DNA of 64,000 bases from Ulvibacterium sp965248315 (lineage in GTDB: Bacteria; Bacteroidota; Bacteroidia; Flavobacteriales; Flavobacteriaceae): contig NZ_CBDFIX010000002.1 of NCBI RefSeq assembly GCF_965248315.1, positions 186,001 to 250,000 of the forward strand. The letters run 5' to 3'. The first letter of the stretch is position 1. The number at the start of each line of letters is the position of its first letter. Both the position numbers and the translations under genes were made by a program. This document shows positions 25,046 to 34,368 of this stretch, piece by piece. The notes under the pieces are model-generated. The model had not been told where the DNA came from and did not search any database. It saw nothing but the letters and a program-made list of their open reading frames with translations.

Positions 25046-26323
25046 TTATTTACCTATAATTCCCTGGGCCGCAATAAAAGCTCCGGTCCAAGCATTTTGA
25101 AAGTTGAATCCACCTGTAATGGCATCCACGTTTATCACTTCTCCAGCGAAATAAAGATTGGGCAAAACTTTGCTTTCAAAGGTTTTAAAATTGATTTCTT
25201 TTAAGTCTATCCCTCCGGCAGTCACAAACTCTTCCTTAAAGGTACTCTTTCCTTCGACCAAAAACTCGCATTCGGTGAGTTGTTCCGCCAACAGTTGCAA
25301 TTGTTTCTTGGAAGCATCGGCCCATTTGGTATCACCATTTAATCCGGACGCTCTTACCAAATTAGTCCACAGGCGACGGGGAATATCCACGGCCTTTGTA
25401 CGAAGTACGGTCTTTTTTGCTTCCATATCCTTAATTTCCAGCAATAAAGGTAGCACAGCGCCTTTATGATAATCGGGCAACCAATTGACCCTGATTCTAA
25501 ATCGATAACCATATTCATTTAAAATCCTTGCCCCCCAAGCCGATAATTTCAAGATGGCTGGGCCGCTCATTCCCCAATGAGTAATCAATAAAGGGCCCTC
25601 AGAAACCAAAAGAGCCTCATCCGATACCTCGCTGCTCAGTTTTATTGTGATTTTCGGGTTAAATGTTCTTTTCAATAGCTCTACCTTGGCGTAGGTACTG
25701 ACACCGGGTATGCCGGAAATGCGCTCATCCTTTATATTGAATGTAAAAAGCGAGGGTACGGCAGGTTCCAAAGTATGTCCCAAGTTTTCCAATAACTTCC
25801 ATATTTTAGGATTACTCCCAGTGGCTACAAGTATTCTTTTAGATGTATACTTTCCTTTTATGGTGGTTACCTCCCAAGCTTTTTCGTCATTCTCTAAATT
25901 AAGGGGTACTATATCGGTCACTGCACTATGTTTCAACACTTTTACTCCCAAACGTTCCGTTTCTCTTTGAAAAAACTCAATGATGGTTTGTGAGGAATCC
26001 GTTATGGGAAACATTCGGCCATCCGGTTCAATTTTCAATTGGATACCTCTTTCCTCAAAAAAAGCTACCGTATCTCCCGTACCATGTTTGTGAAAGGGCC
26101 CCAGTAGTTCTTTACTTCCACGGGGATAGCTATTTACCAGTTCATTAGGGTCGAACTCCGCATGGGTTACATTGCACCTGCCCCCACCCGAAACCTTTAC
26201 TTTGGAAAGTACCTCTTTTCCCTTTTCCAGGATAACGATTTTTAAGTCAGGAGCAGATTCCGCAATTTGGATGGCGGCATAGAACCCGGCAGCTCCACCA
26301 CCTATAATGATAACGTCATACAT
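25046..26323 (-). CDS. HI0933/BaiN-family NAD(P)/FAD-dependent oxidoreductase
   Basis: A 425-residue flavoprotein. IIGGGAAGFYAAIQ (6-19) binds the FAD ADP moiety, GGRCNVTHA follows, GSNPKIWKLLENLGHT marks the middle, and the C-terminal NLYFAGEVINVDAITGGFNFQ is highly diagnostic of the family. Substrates of these enzymes are mostly unknown; some reduce steroid-like enones. Its ATG shares one base with the stop of the upstream glycerophosphodiesterase gene. Confidence 0.88.
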   Translation of the reverse strand: MYDVIIIGGGAAGFYAAIQIAESAPDLKIVILEKGKEVLSKVKVSGGGRCNVTHAEFDPNELVNSYPRGSKELLGPFHKHGTGDTVAFFEERGIQLKIEPDGRMFPITDSSQTIIEFFQRETERLGVKVLKHSAVTDIVPLNLENDEKAWEVTTIKGKYTSKRILVATGSNPKIWKLLENLGHTLEPAVPSLFTFNIKDERISGIPGVSTYAKVELLKRTFNPKITIKLSSEVSDEALLVSEGPLLITHWGMSGPAILKLSAWGARILNEYGYRFRIRVNWLPDYHKGAVLPLLLEIKDMEAKKTVLRTKAVDIPRRLWTNLVRASGLNGDTKWADASKKQLQLLAEQLTECEFLVEGKSTFKEEFVTAGGIDLKEINFKTFESKVLPNLYFAGEVINVDAITGGFNFQNAWTGAFIAAQGIIGK

Positions 26324-27078
26324 TAATTTACGCGCTCTGGATAATTGGTTATAATTCCATCGACACCTATTTGTTTCATTCTAGCAATGTCTTCAGGTTC
26401 GTTAACGGTCCAAGGATAGACCTTGAAGCCCGCATTTTGGATTTCCTTGGTAATTTCAAGATTCAATTCCCGATAATTGGGGTTAATGGCCTCAGCATTC
26501 AATTCTTTGGCAATAGGTAGGCCATCCAATGGATTATCCGAGGTAAGTATGGCTATGGGGATTCTCGAATTGAGTTCACGCGTTCTTTTGAGCTCACCCC
26601 AACGAAAGCTGGATATGATAAAATTATCCAGCACCCATTCTTTTTGTTCTACATAGTGATTGACTATAGCATTTACCGAATCGGCCGTATCCGCTCCTTT
26701 TAACTCTATATTTAAGCGGACTTTGTTGTTGATAATTTCCAAAACATCGTGTAACAAGGGAATTTTATGATTGCCTTGGACTATAAGCTTTCCAAGCTCT
26801 TCTATTTCGTATTCCTCGATATTGCCTCCTCCATTCGTAAGACGATTTACCGTGTCGTCATGGAACACAACGGTCTCGCCACTAGTAATTTTGAATACAT
26901 CTATTTCAATCATGTCAACACCTAGATCCAGGGCCTTTTGTATGGAAGCTAGGGTGTTTTCAGTCTCATGGCCCATAGCTCCCCTATGGCCAATGACCAA
27001 CGGCTCTTTCATATCATTGCAACTTTGTAGTACAATTATCAACACCAATATCGCGATAAATCGGCTACCATTTTTCAT
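26323..27078 (-). CDS. Glycerophosphodiester phosphodiesterase lipoprotein
   Basis: 251 residues. A lipoprotein signal ends at C20 (LIIVLQSC). The GDPD catalytic set follows: GHRG (H31, R32), ETENTL (E40), IEIDVF (E58, D60) and a second His in VVFHDDTV. The enzyme releases glycerol 3-phosphate from deacylated phospholipids, here in the periplasm or at the outer membrane. It heads the operon with the flavoprotein and DUF1697 genes. Confidence 0.9.
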   Translation of the reverse strand: MKNGSRFIAILVLIIVLQSCNDMKEPLVIGHRGAMGHETENTLASIQKALDLGVDMIEIDVFKITSGETVVFHDDTVNRLTNGGGNIEEYEIEELGKLIVQGNHKIPLLHDVLEIINNKVRLNIELKGADTADSVNAIVNHYVEQKEWVLDNFIISSFRWGELKRTRELNSRIPIAILTSDNPLDGLPIAKELNAEAINPNYRELNLEITKEIQNAGFKVYPWTVNEPEDIARMKQIGVDGIITNYPERVN

Positions 27079-27094
27079 AAACCTCCTTTTGGCA

Positions 27095-27102
27095 CAAATA
27101 TA
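27095..27102 (-). promoter_or_regulatory. -7 box (TATATTTG) of the glycerophosphodiesterase gene
   Basis: On the minus strand TATATTTG fits TAnnTTTG and lies 16 bases upstream of the ATG, with an AGGAGG-like stretch (AAAGGAGGTTT) between them. That strong Shine-Dalgarno is uncommon in this phylum. Confidence 0.55.
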
Positions 27103-27271
27103 CTACCGTACACTTAGAATCCATAAAAAGAATCCTAAGGAAAAAGCAAAAATGACTTCTTGAAAATACTGGTAAATCACACAAAATCAATTACATAAAC
27201 AGCATTTAATACTTCCTATTTCAGATTTTTCAATATATTTAGTGTACAACAACCAATTAAAAATCAAAATT

Positions 27272-27688
27272 ATGTTTACAAAAACTAATTTAATTTCGAC
27301 GATTGTAGCCGCTATATGGTCCTTCATGGGCGGCTTTCTGTTCTGGGGTATTTTAGCGGAAGATTTCATGAACAACCATTTGGGTACGGCCACCGGTGTT
27401 GGCAAGGAAATGCCTGATTTTGGACTTTTGGCCTTTGGTTGCCTTGTCCAAGCCTTTGCCTTTTCCAGCATCTTTAGGAATTGGGGTTCTGATAGTTATT
27501 CTCCAATGGACGGTCTAAAGTATGGCATTTGGGCAGGTATTTTAGTAGGATTTGGGGATGGACTTATCAATCATGCCACCACCAACTTTCTGGACATGAC
27601 CGGATCTTTGGTAAACGGATTTATCTATATTGTTTTCTATGCCGTTATGGGGCTTTTGGTAGGTTTGATCTACAAAAAAGTGAAATAG
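27272..27688 (+). CDS. Small four-helix membrane protein of unknown function
   Basis: 138 residues from the ATG at 27272; an upstream GTG at 27242 would add ten residues. Four hydrophobic helices are visible (about 8-28, 50-65, 85-105 and 113-135) with Gly-rich faces (GIWAGILVGFGDG). It resembles short DUF1761-like membrane proteins of Bacteroidota, but I cannot assign it firmly. It is a single-gene unit with a hairpin terminator after it. Confidence 0.65.
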   Translation: MFTKTNLISTIVAAIWSFMGGFLFWGILAEDFMNNHLGTATGVGKEMPDFGLLAFGCLVQAFAFSSIFRNWGSDSYSPMDGLKYGIWAGILVGFGDGLINHATTNFLDMTGSLVNGFIYIVFYAVMGLLVGLIYKKVK

Positions 27689-27712
27689 CTGAATATTTAC
27701 TTCTTACAAACG

Positions 27713-27737
27713 TAAAGGTCTCTTAAGGAGGCCTTTA
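27713..27737 (+). terminator. Hairpin terminator between convergent genes
   Basis: AAAGGTCTC-TTAA-GGAGGCCTTT pairs with one G-U and sits between the stops of the small membrane protein (27688) and the amylase (27750). It could serve both strands. Confidence 0.6.
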
Positions 27738-27749
27738 TTGATTGCAAAA

Positions 27750-29615
27750 TCATTCAACTCTAAAGATATAAGATTGCAACGGGTCTAGTGAAACGTCCAA
27801 TTTACCTATCCCGTCCACTACTTTTAGGGTATGGGTACTTCCGTACAACATATCAATAACTTCATGGCCTCCCTCTTCCAAGTCCCATTCTTGAACAATT
27901 TCCGACGGAATTTTAAGCTGAAAAACACGGGAATCGTGAGCCTCAAAATTTGAAACTACAATCAGTCTTTCGGAATCGGACCATCTTACATAGGACAATA
28001 CTCTATGGTCATATCCTTCCGAGTTTTCCTTGTTATAGAAATGGATATCCTGATATTCGCCCATAAGGGCTGTGCTATTAATGGTAAAGTTTAGCAATCT
28101 TTTGTAAAAATCGCGCAATGCACGCTCATCTTCCGATAATTGTCCTCCGTCAAATTTTTTGTCGTTTACCCAACGTTGGTGGTGGGGCACTCCGATGTAA
28201 TCAAAAATAGAGGTCCGTGTAGGACTGCCAAAGCCCGCATTTTCCTGGGCGGGCTCACCAACTTCCTGACCAAAGTAAATCATTAGGGGCGCCGAAGTCA
28301 TTGTTGCGGACACGACCATGGCCGGTCTTCCTTTTTGAGCATCTCCGGCAAAATCGGGGCTGGCGATACGCTGTTCATCATGGTTTTCAAGAAAATGCAA
28401 TAAATGGTGCGCTATATCGGCCGTTCCTTTTTTTACTACCGGAATATGATCCGTCCAACCATGGCCCTGCATAATATGCTTGAGCGAGTCATACATCTCT
28501 ACCTTGTCATAGAGATAATCCATCTTCCCTTTATGGATATAATCGCGATACAATTGCGGATTGTATACTTCCGCCAGTAGAAATGCGTCCGGATTTCTAA
28601 CTTTAATATGACTGTTCATATAGCTCCAAAATTCGACTGGAACCATTTCGGCCATATCAAATCGAAATCCATCAACGCCCATATCCAGCCAATATAGGGC
28701 AATGTCCTTAAACTTCACCCAAGAATCCGGAACGTCCTTATCCTTCCAAAATTGAAAATGTGCCGTATGGTCTTTGGATCCAAAATCCTGCGGCAGTACA
28801 TCAAAATCATAAGATCCATCCGGGCGTACGCCATAATTAATTTTAATGGTCTCATACCAATCATTAAAATGGGGCTGGGCCAACCGTGAGCCATTTCCAG
28901 TCCATTTGGCAGGAACTTCCTCAAAATGCCCATCAGCCAATGGATGATAATCGCCACCTAGAGGCAGGTATCCATTTTCCCATCTTGGGGCCTTAAAAAC
29001 ACTGTCAGGTATGTAATAAAAATTATTGTTGCGCTTGTATTCCAACGAGGTGTCATCTGAAACTCCAAAAGGCTCTGACCCCTCAGGTGTAGACCTACCT
29101 TCATAATTGCGGGCTACATGGTTGGGAACAATATCGATCAACAACTTAAGCCCAGCTTTATGCGTACGATTGATCAGTGCCTTGAACTCTTCCAACCGCT
29201 TTTCTGGATTTTCCGCCAGATCGGGATTTACATTGTAATAGTCCTTTACGGCGTAGGGTGATCCAGCGCGACCTTTTACCACGTCAGGGTCGTCATTTGA
29301 TATGTTGTATTTCTTATAATCTGTCGCCAAGGCGTGGTGGGGAATACCGGTATACCATATATGGGTTACTCCCAAGTCTTTGATTTCTTTCAACGCCCGT
29401 TCCGTAAAATCTCTGAACTTGCCCACACCGTTTTCTTCCAAAGTACCCCAAGGTTTGTTATTGGTGCTTGTATTGCCAAACAGACGTGTAAAAACCTGGT
29501 AGACTACCTCCTTTTTTGTTTCTGTCTTTTCCTGGTGCATATGCTCTGGCTGTTTTTGCTCATGCTTGCAGCCCCACCCCATAAAAACCAGGATAAGGAT
29601 CAAACAATTTTTCAT
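27750..29615 (-). CDS. GH13 alpha-amylase-family lipoprotein
   Basis: 621 residues from the ATG at 29615, which opens a lipoprotein signal (LVFMGWGC, C16). The four GH13 regions are present: IDIVPNHVA, GFRFDMAEM (nucleophile Asp), LLAEVYNP (acid Glu) and LENHDEQR. A C-terminal beta domain follows (about 510-621). The lipid anchor places it at the outer membrane, where it would cut alpha-1,4-glucans before SusC import or trim oligosaccharides in the periplasm. It is the last gene of the leftward alpha-glucan operon. An ORF extending 20 residues further upstream is less likely because it would bury the signal peptide. Confidence 0.88.
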   Translation of the reverse strand: MKNCLILILVFMGWGCKHEQKQPEHMHQEKTETKKEVVYQVFTRLFGNTSTNNKPWGTLEENGVGKFRDFTERALKEIKDLGVTHIWYTGIPHHALATDYKKYNISNDDPDVVKGRAGSPYAVKDYYNVNPDLAENPEKRLEEFKALINRTHKAGLKLLIDIVPNHVARNYEGRSTPEGSEPFGVSDDTSLEYKRNNNFYYIPDSVFKAPRWENGYLPLGGDYHPLADGHFEEVPAKWTGNGSRLAQPHFNDWYETIKINYGVRPDGSYDFDVLPQDFGSKDHTAHFQFWKDKDVPDSWVKFKDIALYWLDMGVDGFRFDMAEMVPVEFWSYMNSHIKVRNPDAFLLAEVYNPQLYRDYIHKGKMDYLYDKVEMYDSLKHIMQGHGWTDHIPVVKKGTADIAHHLLHFLENHDEQRIASPDFAGDAQKGRPAMVVSATMTSAPLMIYFGQEVGEPAQENAGFGSPTRTSIFDYIGVPHHQRWVNDKKFDGGQLSEDERALRDFYKRLLNFTINSTALMGEYQDIHFYNKENSEGYDHRVLSYVRWSDSERLIVVSNFEAHDSRVFQLKIPSEIVQEWDLEEGGHEVIDMLYGSTHTLKVVDGIGKLDVSLDPLQSYIFRVE

Positions 29616-29669
29616 GTGTTTAAAATTTTTAACCAACTGAAAATAAGCTGTCTTAAAATTTAAGAACCC

Positions 29670-29707
29670 GTGCAACCCTGCATGCGGCAGGCGGGCACTC
29701 GTTGCAC
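29670..29707. repeat. Palindromic element with GGCAGGCGGG core
   Basis: Outer arms GTGCAA (29670-29675) and TTGCAC (29702-29707) enclose CTGC-ATGC-GGCAG. The inner GGCAGGCGGG resembles the palindromes at 39127 and 39707. It lies in the gap between the GH65 and GH13 genes. Confidence 0.55.
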
Positions 29708-29761
29708 TCGTTCTCTCATGAATTTATTTTAATCGTACACAGAGTGTAGTTATTGTGAGTT

Positions 29762-32083
29762 TTAAACAAGTTGATTTTCGAAAGTGGTTTCGGTATTAGG
29801 TGAGACTACCAATCGCTCCCCGTTAACGCGAAGGGACATGTCTTCCTTACCTTCCAAAACAAATTTGACTTCCTTTTTGGTTATGGTAACCTTAAGAATT
29901 CGATGCCTAAAGTTGATTTTGAAGGAATACCCTTCCCATTGTTTCGGTATCCGAGGCGTGAAGGACAATTTGTCGTCTACAATCCGCATCCCACCAAAAC
30001 CTTCCACGATACTCATCCAAGTACCCGCCATTGAGGTAATATGGAGGCCTTCCTTCACCTCTTTGTTATAATCGTCCAAATCTAGACGTGATGTCCGAAG
30101 ATAAAATTGGTACGCCTGTTCCATACGATTCAATTTGGCTGCCTGAATACTATGTACACAAGGGGATAAGGAGGATTCATGTACGGTAAAAGGTTCGTAA
30201 AAATCGAAATGCTTTTCGAGCTCTTCCGAGGTAAATTGATCTTCAAAAAGGTAAAATCCCTGAAGTGTATCGGCCTGTTTAATGTAAGGGGATCTTAAAA
30301 TTCGGTCCCAACTCCATTTTTGATTGATAGGTCTTTGGGACTTGGGCAACTCGGCAACCGTAATCAACTCCTTGTCCAAGAACCCATCTTGCTGAAGAAA
30401 AATTCCGTGCTCTTCGGAATATGGAAAGTACATGTTCTTTGCCACCAGTTCCCATTCGTCGGTTTCCGCATCCTTTAACTTGGTAAGGCCAATTATCCTA
30501 TCATAATCATCCGGGTATCCTTCCTTTACCTTTTGTAATTGTTCCAGGGTATAGTTGATACACCATCTGGCAATATAATTGGTATACCAATTATTATTAA
30601 CATTATTCTCATATTCGTTTGGCCCGGTTACGCCTAATATTACATACTTTTGTTTTTGTTCGGAAAAATTAGCGCGCTGGTGCCAAAAACGTGCAATGCC
30701 AATCAAAACTTCCAATCCCATTTCGGGAATATAACTATAGTCTCCGGTAAAGCGGAAATAATTATAAATGGCAAAGGCTATGGCTCCGTTCCTATGGATT
30801 TCCTCAAAGGTTATTTCCCATTCATTGTGGCATTCCTCACCGTTCATAGTAACCATGGGATAAAGGGCCGCTCCATCACTAAACCCTAATTTTTGGGCAT
30901 TCTCAATAGCCTTCTCCAGATGATTATATCTGTATTGTAAAAGATTACGGGCTACTTTCTGATCTTTTGTAGCCATATAAAAAGGGATACAATAGGCCTC
31001 CGTATCCCAATAGGTACTTCCGCCATACTTTTCACCGGTGAATCCCTTTGGACCTATGTTTAGGCGCGAATCCGTACCGAGATAGGTCTGGTTCAAATGA
31101 AAAATATTGAATCGTATGCCCTGTTGTGCTTTTATATCCCCCGAAATGGTAATGTCGCTCATTTCCCATATTTTGAACCAAGCCTTCCTTTGCTTATCCA
31201 ATAATGCCTCAAACCCTAGATCAGTAGCCTTTTTCAAAACACGCTTGGACGCTTGGACCAATTCCTCAGGTTTATGGTTTGTAGAAACAGTATATCCCCC
31301 AAACTTAACCAGGGATGCACTTTCCCCTTTTTTTACTTCTTGAACGTATTCATGACCTACCCAGAGTTCCTTCTTAACTTCCAACGGAGCAAAATCTACT
31401 TTTTTTCCTTCGTGGTACAGCTGTGCTTCCATAAAGGTACAGGTAGCAAAATGGGTCTTCATGGTATGTGCTTCGATAAAAGCCTGATTGCCTTCGGATA
31501 CAACATTCGTAGTATTCCAGAACTTATCGTCCCAATTGCTATCCTCATTGGTAATGCCACTATCCAAATATGGATTGAAGGTAATCTTCAGGTCATTGTC
31601 AATAGGGGAAATTTCAAATTTTATGGCCCCCACCTCGTCCAAGTCAAGGCTTAGAAATCGCGTGACTTTTACATCTATAGTTTCATCACCGGAGGTTACT
31701 GCCCTAAAAGACCTTTGGTACCAACCCTCCTGCATATTAAGTTCCCTACGGAAATCATCTACCTTTTTACAAGTATTCAAATCAAAAGGCTCCCCATTTA
31801 GAAGTACATTTATCCCGATCCAATTGGGGGCATTCAATACTTTTGCAAAATATTCGGGATACCCGTTTTTCCACCAACCGACCCGGGTCTTGTCCGGATA
31901 ATAGACACCGGCAATATAACTTCCCTGAAAAGTAGGGCCCGAATAGTGTTCCTCAAAATTGGCACGCTGCCCCATAGCCCCGTTTCCTATACTGAACAAA
32001 CTTTCGGATGCCTTTACATTTTCCTTATCAAACCCTTCCTCTATGATAGACCATTCATTTGGTCTAATATAATCTTGATTCAT
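29762..32083 (-). CDS. GH65 glycoside phosphorylase (maltose phosphorylase type)
   Basis: 773 residues. The N-terminal beta domain has GNGAMGQRANFEEHY, the (alpha/alpha)6 barrel includes YWDTEAYCIPFY, and the catalytic acid lies in NGEECHNEWEITFEEIHRNG. There is no signal peptide, so it works in the cytoplasm, splitting maltose or a related disaccharide with phosphate to glucose and beta-glucose 1-phosphate. The next gene upstream, pgmB, would convert that product to glucose 6-phosphate. GH65 also covers kojibiose, trehalose and nigerose phosphorylases; context favours maltose. Confidence 0.9.
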   Translation of the reverse strand: MNQDYIRPNEWSIIEEGFDKENVKASESLFSIGNGAMGQRANFEEHYSGPTFQGSYIAGVYYPDKTRVGWWKNGYPEYFAKVLNAPNWIGINVLLNGEPFDLNTCKKVDDFRRELNMQEGWYQRSFRAVTSGDETIDVKVTRFLSLDLDEVGAIKFEISPIDNDLKITFNPYLDSGITNEDSNWDDKFWNTTNVVSEGNQAFIEAHTMKTHFATCTFMEAQLYHEGKKVDFAPLEVKKELWVGHEYVQEVKKGESASLVKFGGYTVSTNHKPEELVQASKRVLKKATDLGFEALLDKQRKAWFKIWEMSDITISGDIKAQQGIRFNIFHLNQTYLGTDSRLNIGPKGFTGEKYGGSTYWDTEAYCIPFYMATKDQKVARNLLQYRYNHLEKAIENAQKLGFSDGAALYPMVTMNGEECHNEWEITFEEIHRNGAIAFAIYNYFRFTGDYSYIPEMGLEVLIGIARFWHQRANFSEQKQKYVILGVTGPNEYENNVNNNWYTNYIARWCINYTLEQLQKVKEGYPDDYDRIIGLTKLKDAETDEWELVAKNMYFPYSEEHGIFLQQDGFLDKELITVAELPKSQRPINQKWSWDRILRSPYIKQADTLQGFYLFEDQFTSEELEKHFDFYEPFTVHESSLSPCVHSIQAAKLNRMEQAYQFYLRTSRLDLDDYNKEVKEGLHITSMAGTWMSIVEGFGGMRIVDDKLSFTPRIPKQWEGYSFKINFRHRILKVTITKKEVKFVLEGKEDMSLRVNGERLVVSPNTETTFENQLV

Positions 32084-32202
32084 TTTTTACATTCTTTTCC
32101 TATTTGTTATTGGGTATGTAGCATGAAATTTAAACAGTTCAGGGGGAATTGTCCATTATCTAAAGTGCAACCCGTATAATTTGGACCGATAAACTTAGCT
32201 AG

Positions 32203-32877
32203 TTAATCATTGTTTGATGCTCCTTCCAACAAGGTGTTTAAAAAATCATCATCAATTTCTGTGAAATCGATAAAATTGAATTTGGCATTGGAAAGTATTT
32301 CGGCATCTCCAATACCAATACTAATCATTCCTGCACTGTTCGCAGCCTCTATTCCTGCCAAGGCGTCCTCAAACACCACACAATGTTCTGGTTTTGTGCC
32401 CAATTTTTCGGAAGCTATGATAAAAACCTCAGGATCGGGCTTTGCCTTGGATACTTCATTGCCATCCACAATCGTATCAAAATACGATAATAAGTTTACT
32501 TTTTCCAAAATAGGTTTGGCATTTTTACTTGCAGACCCAAGGGCCATAGGAATATTATTGGTCTTTAGGAATTGTAAGACCTTAGGAACATTGGGCAATA
32601 TTTCGGTTTCGTCCATAGTGTCTATATAAGCCAAGTAATCCTCATTTTTCTCTAGAAGCCAGGCATTGAACTGTTCCTCCGAAGCTTCTACACCGCCCAT
32701 TTCCAAAAGGATTTCCAAACATCTTTTGCGGCTTACCCCTTTAAAACGCTCATTATCCTACTTGGTAAATTCTATACCTAACTCGTCCGCCAAATTCTTC
32801 CATGCCAAATAGTGATACTTAGCTGTGTCTACGATTACACCATCCAAATCGAAGATAAATCCAGGGGTATTGTTCAT
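32203..32877 (-). pseudogene. pgmB: Beta-phosphoglucomutase gene with an in-frame amber codon
   Basis: Read from the ATG at 32877, the frame encodes a normal start, FIFDLDGVIVDTAKYH, with the HAD nucleophile D10 and acid D12. Codon 40 is TAG (32758-32760) where relatives carry a sense codon in a stretch like FTK-x-DNERFKGVSR. After the stop the same frame continues without any shift to the natural end, covering the cap and core domains (GSASKNAKP, VFEDALAGIEAA). Without the stop the protein would have 224 residues, the family's usual size. A restart at an internal ATG (32718) would lack both catalytic aspartates. So the gene is either inactivated by a single base change or read through. Confidence 0.88.
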
Positions 32878-32979
32878 GGGTTTAGTTTTTTAGTTGGTTG
32901 CTAAAATAACTTAGAAGTTTGGTTCTGGGTTTATTCGGCACATGAAGTTTACGTAATTTTAGCGTATAAAAGATTGCCA

Positions 32980-34017
32980 TTAGCCATTTATGGTGGAATC
33001 CCTTTCTATTAAGGTTGCTTCAATAACCTTGGTTTGGAATACCTCCTCTTCATCATCTTCATTTTCCTGCTCCACCCGTTCTATTAACATTTTTGCTGCT
33101 ATTTCCCCCATTTGCTGTCCATGTTGTGCCACTGTAGTTAAGGTAGGGCTCGCATATTTGGAGAGTATTCCATCGGTAAATCCGATAAAAGAGATATCCT
33201 TGGGAATTTTTAACCCCATGTCCTGTGCCACCCGCATACAATGGACCGCAAACATTTCATTAACGCAAAATGCAGCATCCACTTTCTCTTTTTCAAAAAA
33301 AGCTTGGATGGGCACTTTGTCCATGCCCAAATAGGTATAGGGTAATTTTATAATGAGACTTTCATCAATTGCCTTATTTCTTTCCTCCAATGCATCAAAA
33401 TAACCCCTTGCGCGTTTATTACTTACGTTTAGGTAGTTGTCCGTTGTCACCAGGGCGATTCTCTTTCTTCCCTGATCCAGAAGTTTGTCTACCGCTTGCC
33501 TTGCAATTTCCCTATCGTTTATCAAAACCTTGTCACAAGCCACCTCATCTGCAATACGATCAAAAAGTACTAATGGAATACCTTGTTCCGTAACCTCCTT
33601 TAAATGATTGTAGTCGTTTTTAAGTTGGGTCTCTGCAGACAAGGCCATTATAAAACCGTCCACACTACCGTTGGCCAATAGCTCCATATTAATGACTTCC
33701 TTATCGAAGGATTCGTCGGAAACGCATACGATTACATTGTATCCTTTTTGATTGGCATATTGCTCTATCCCTCTAAAGACCGTTGTAAAAAAATGGTGGA
33801 CAATCTCCGGAATAATAACGCCAATATTCTTCGTACGCTTATTCTTAAGGCTAATGGCCACATTATTGGGCTTGTAGTTATAAAGCTTTGCAAAGGCCTG
33901 GACTTTCTCTTTGGTATCCCTGCTTATCTCCTCGCTATTTTTTAAGGCCTTCGAGACCGTGGAAATGGAAACCTCCAGTTCCCGGGCAATATGCTTAAGT
34001 GTAATTTTTCGTTTCAA
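32980..34017 (-). CDS. LacI-family transcriptional regulator
   Basis: 345 residues. The N-terminal helix-turn-helix is ITLKHIARELEVSISTVSKALKNS (split: ITLKHIARELEVSIS, TVSKALKNS), followed by the hinge helix NNVAISLKNKRTKNIGV and a periplasmic-binding-protein-like effector domain (about 60-335). It heads the leftward pgmB-GH65-GH13 operon and faces susC across a 351-base gap with a matching operator. By analogy with maltose-locus LacI regulators of Flavobacteria, it would respond to an alpha-gluco-oligosaccharide and control both directions. Confidence 0.92.
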   Translation of the reverse strand: MKRKITLKHIARELEVSISTVSKALKNSEEISRDTKEKVQAFAKLYNYKPNNVAISLKNKRTKNIGVIIPEIVHHFFTTVFRGIEQYANQKGYNVIVCVSDESFDKEVINMELLANGSVDGFIMALSAETQLKNDYNHLKEVTEQGIPLVLFDRIADEVACDKVLINDREIARQAVDKLLDQGRKRIALVTTDNYLNVSNKRARGYFDALEERNKAIDESLIIKLPYTYLGMDKVPIQAFFEKEKVDAAFCVNEMFAVHCMRVAQDMGLKIPKDISFIGFTDGILSKYASPTLTTVAQHGQQMGEIAAKMLIERVEQENEDDEEEVFQTKVIEATLIERDSTING

Positions 34018-34180
34018 AATGCAGCTTTAATTCCGTTAAAAAAAGAAAAATAATCATTAAAGATGCAACTCTTAAAGAAATGTTATTTTTTAACAATAAC
34101 ATCTTGGAAATAGACTTATTCTTAAAAACAGGGCAAAAAACAAAATATGCTATATTTGACAAAAATTGCGGTTTTATCAC

Positions 34181-34188
34181 TATTTTTG
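34181..34188 (+). promoter_or_regulatory. Candidate -7 box (TATTTTTG) for susC
   Basis: Fits TAnnTTTG. A TTTG at 34155-34158 lies 22 bases upstream, slightly more than the usual 19-21 spacing for the -33 element. The start site would be about 34195, some 65 bases before the operator. Confidence 0.4.
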
Positions 34189-34259
34189 GTCAATACTACG
34201 AATAGTATAATTTAACAAAGCATTATTTAAGATTGTAATATTTTAAAAAAGTTATTAAC

Positions 34260-34275
34260 ACGAAACCGTTTTCGT
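34260..34275. promoter_or_regulatory. LacI-family operator
   Basis: ACGAAACCGTTTTCGT is a palindrome with one mismatched pair and the central CG typical of LacI/GalR operators (CGAAAnCGnTTTCG). It lies between the divergent lacI and susC genes. Confidence 0.65.
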
Positions 34276-34368
34276 AGGGCTTGATTTTGTTATGATAGGA
34301 TATTAACAACTATTTTACATATTTTTAACTTTCGATTATAAATTAACTCAACTTAAAATTAGCTATTT

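Larger units (their letters stand above)
34018..34368. promoter_or_regulatory. Divergent control region between lacI and susC
   Basis: 351 A/T-rich bases with no open frame of note. It contains a TAnnTTTG box for susC at 34181, a second match (TATATTTG) at 34151, and a LacI-type operator at 34260. The long susC leader after 34200 contains no obvious hairpin. Confidence 0.7.

Noticed and set aside
31253..31901. Two plus-strand open frames of 133 and 137 residues within the GH65 gene
   Set aside because: Both overlap each other and the GH65 frame, and neither resembles a known family.
32210..32629. 139-residue plus-strand open frame over pgmB
   Set aside because: It is a shadow of the pgmB frame, which is recognisable on the minus strand on both sides of its amber codon.
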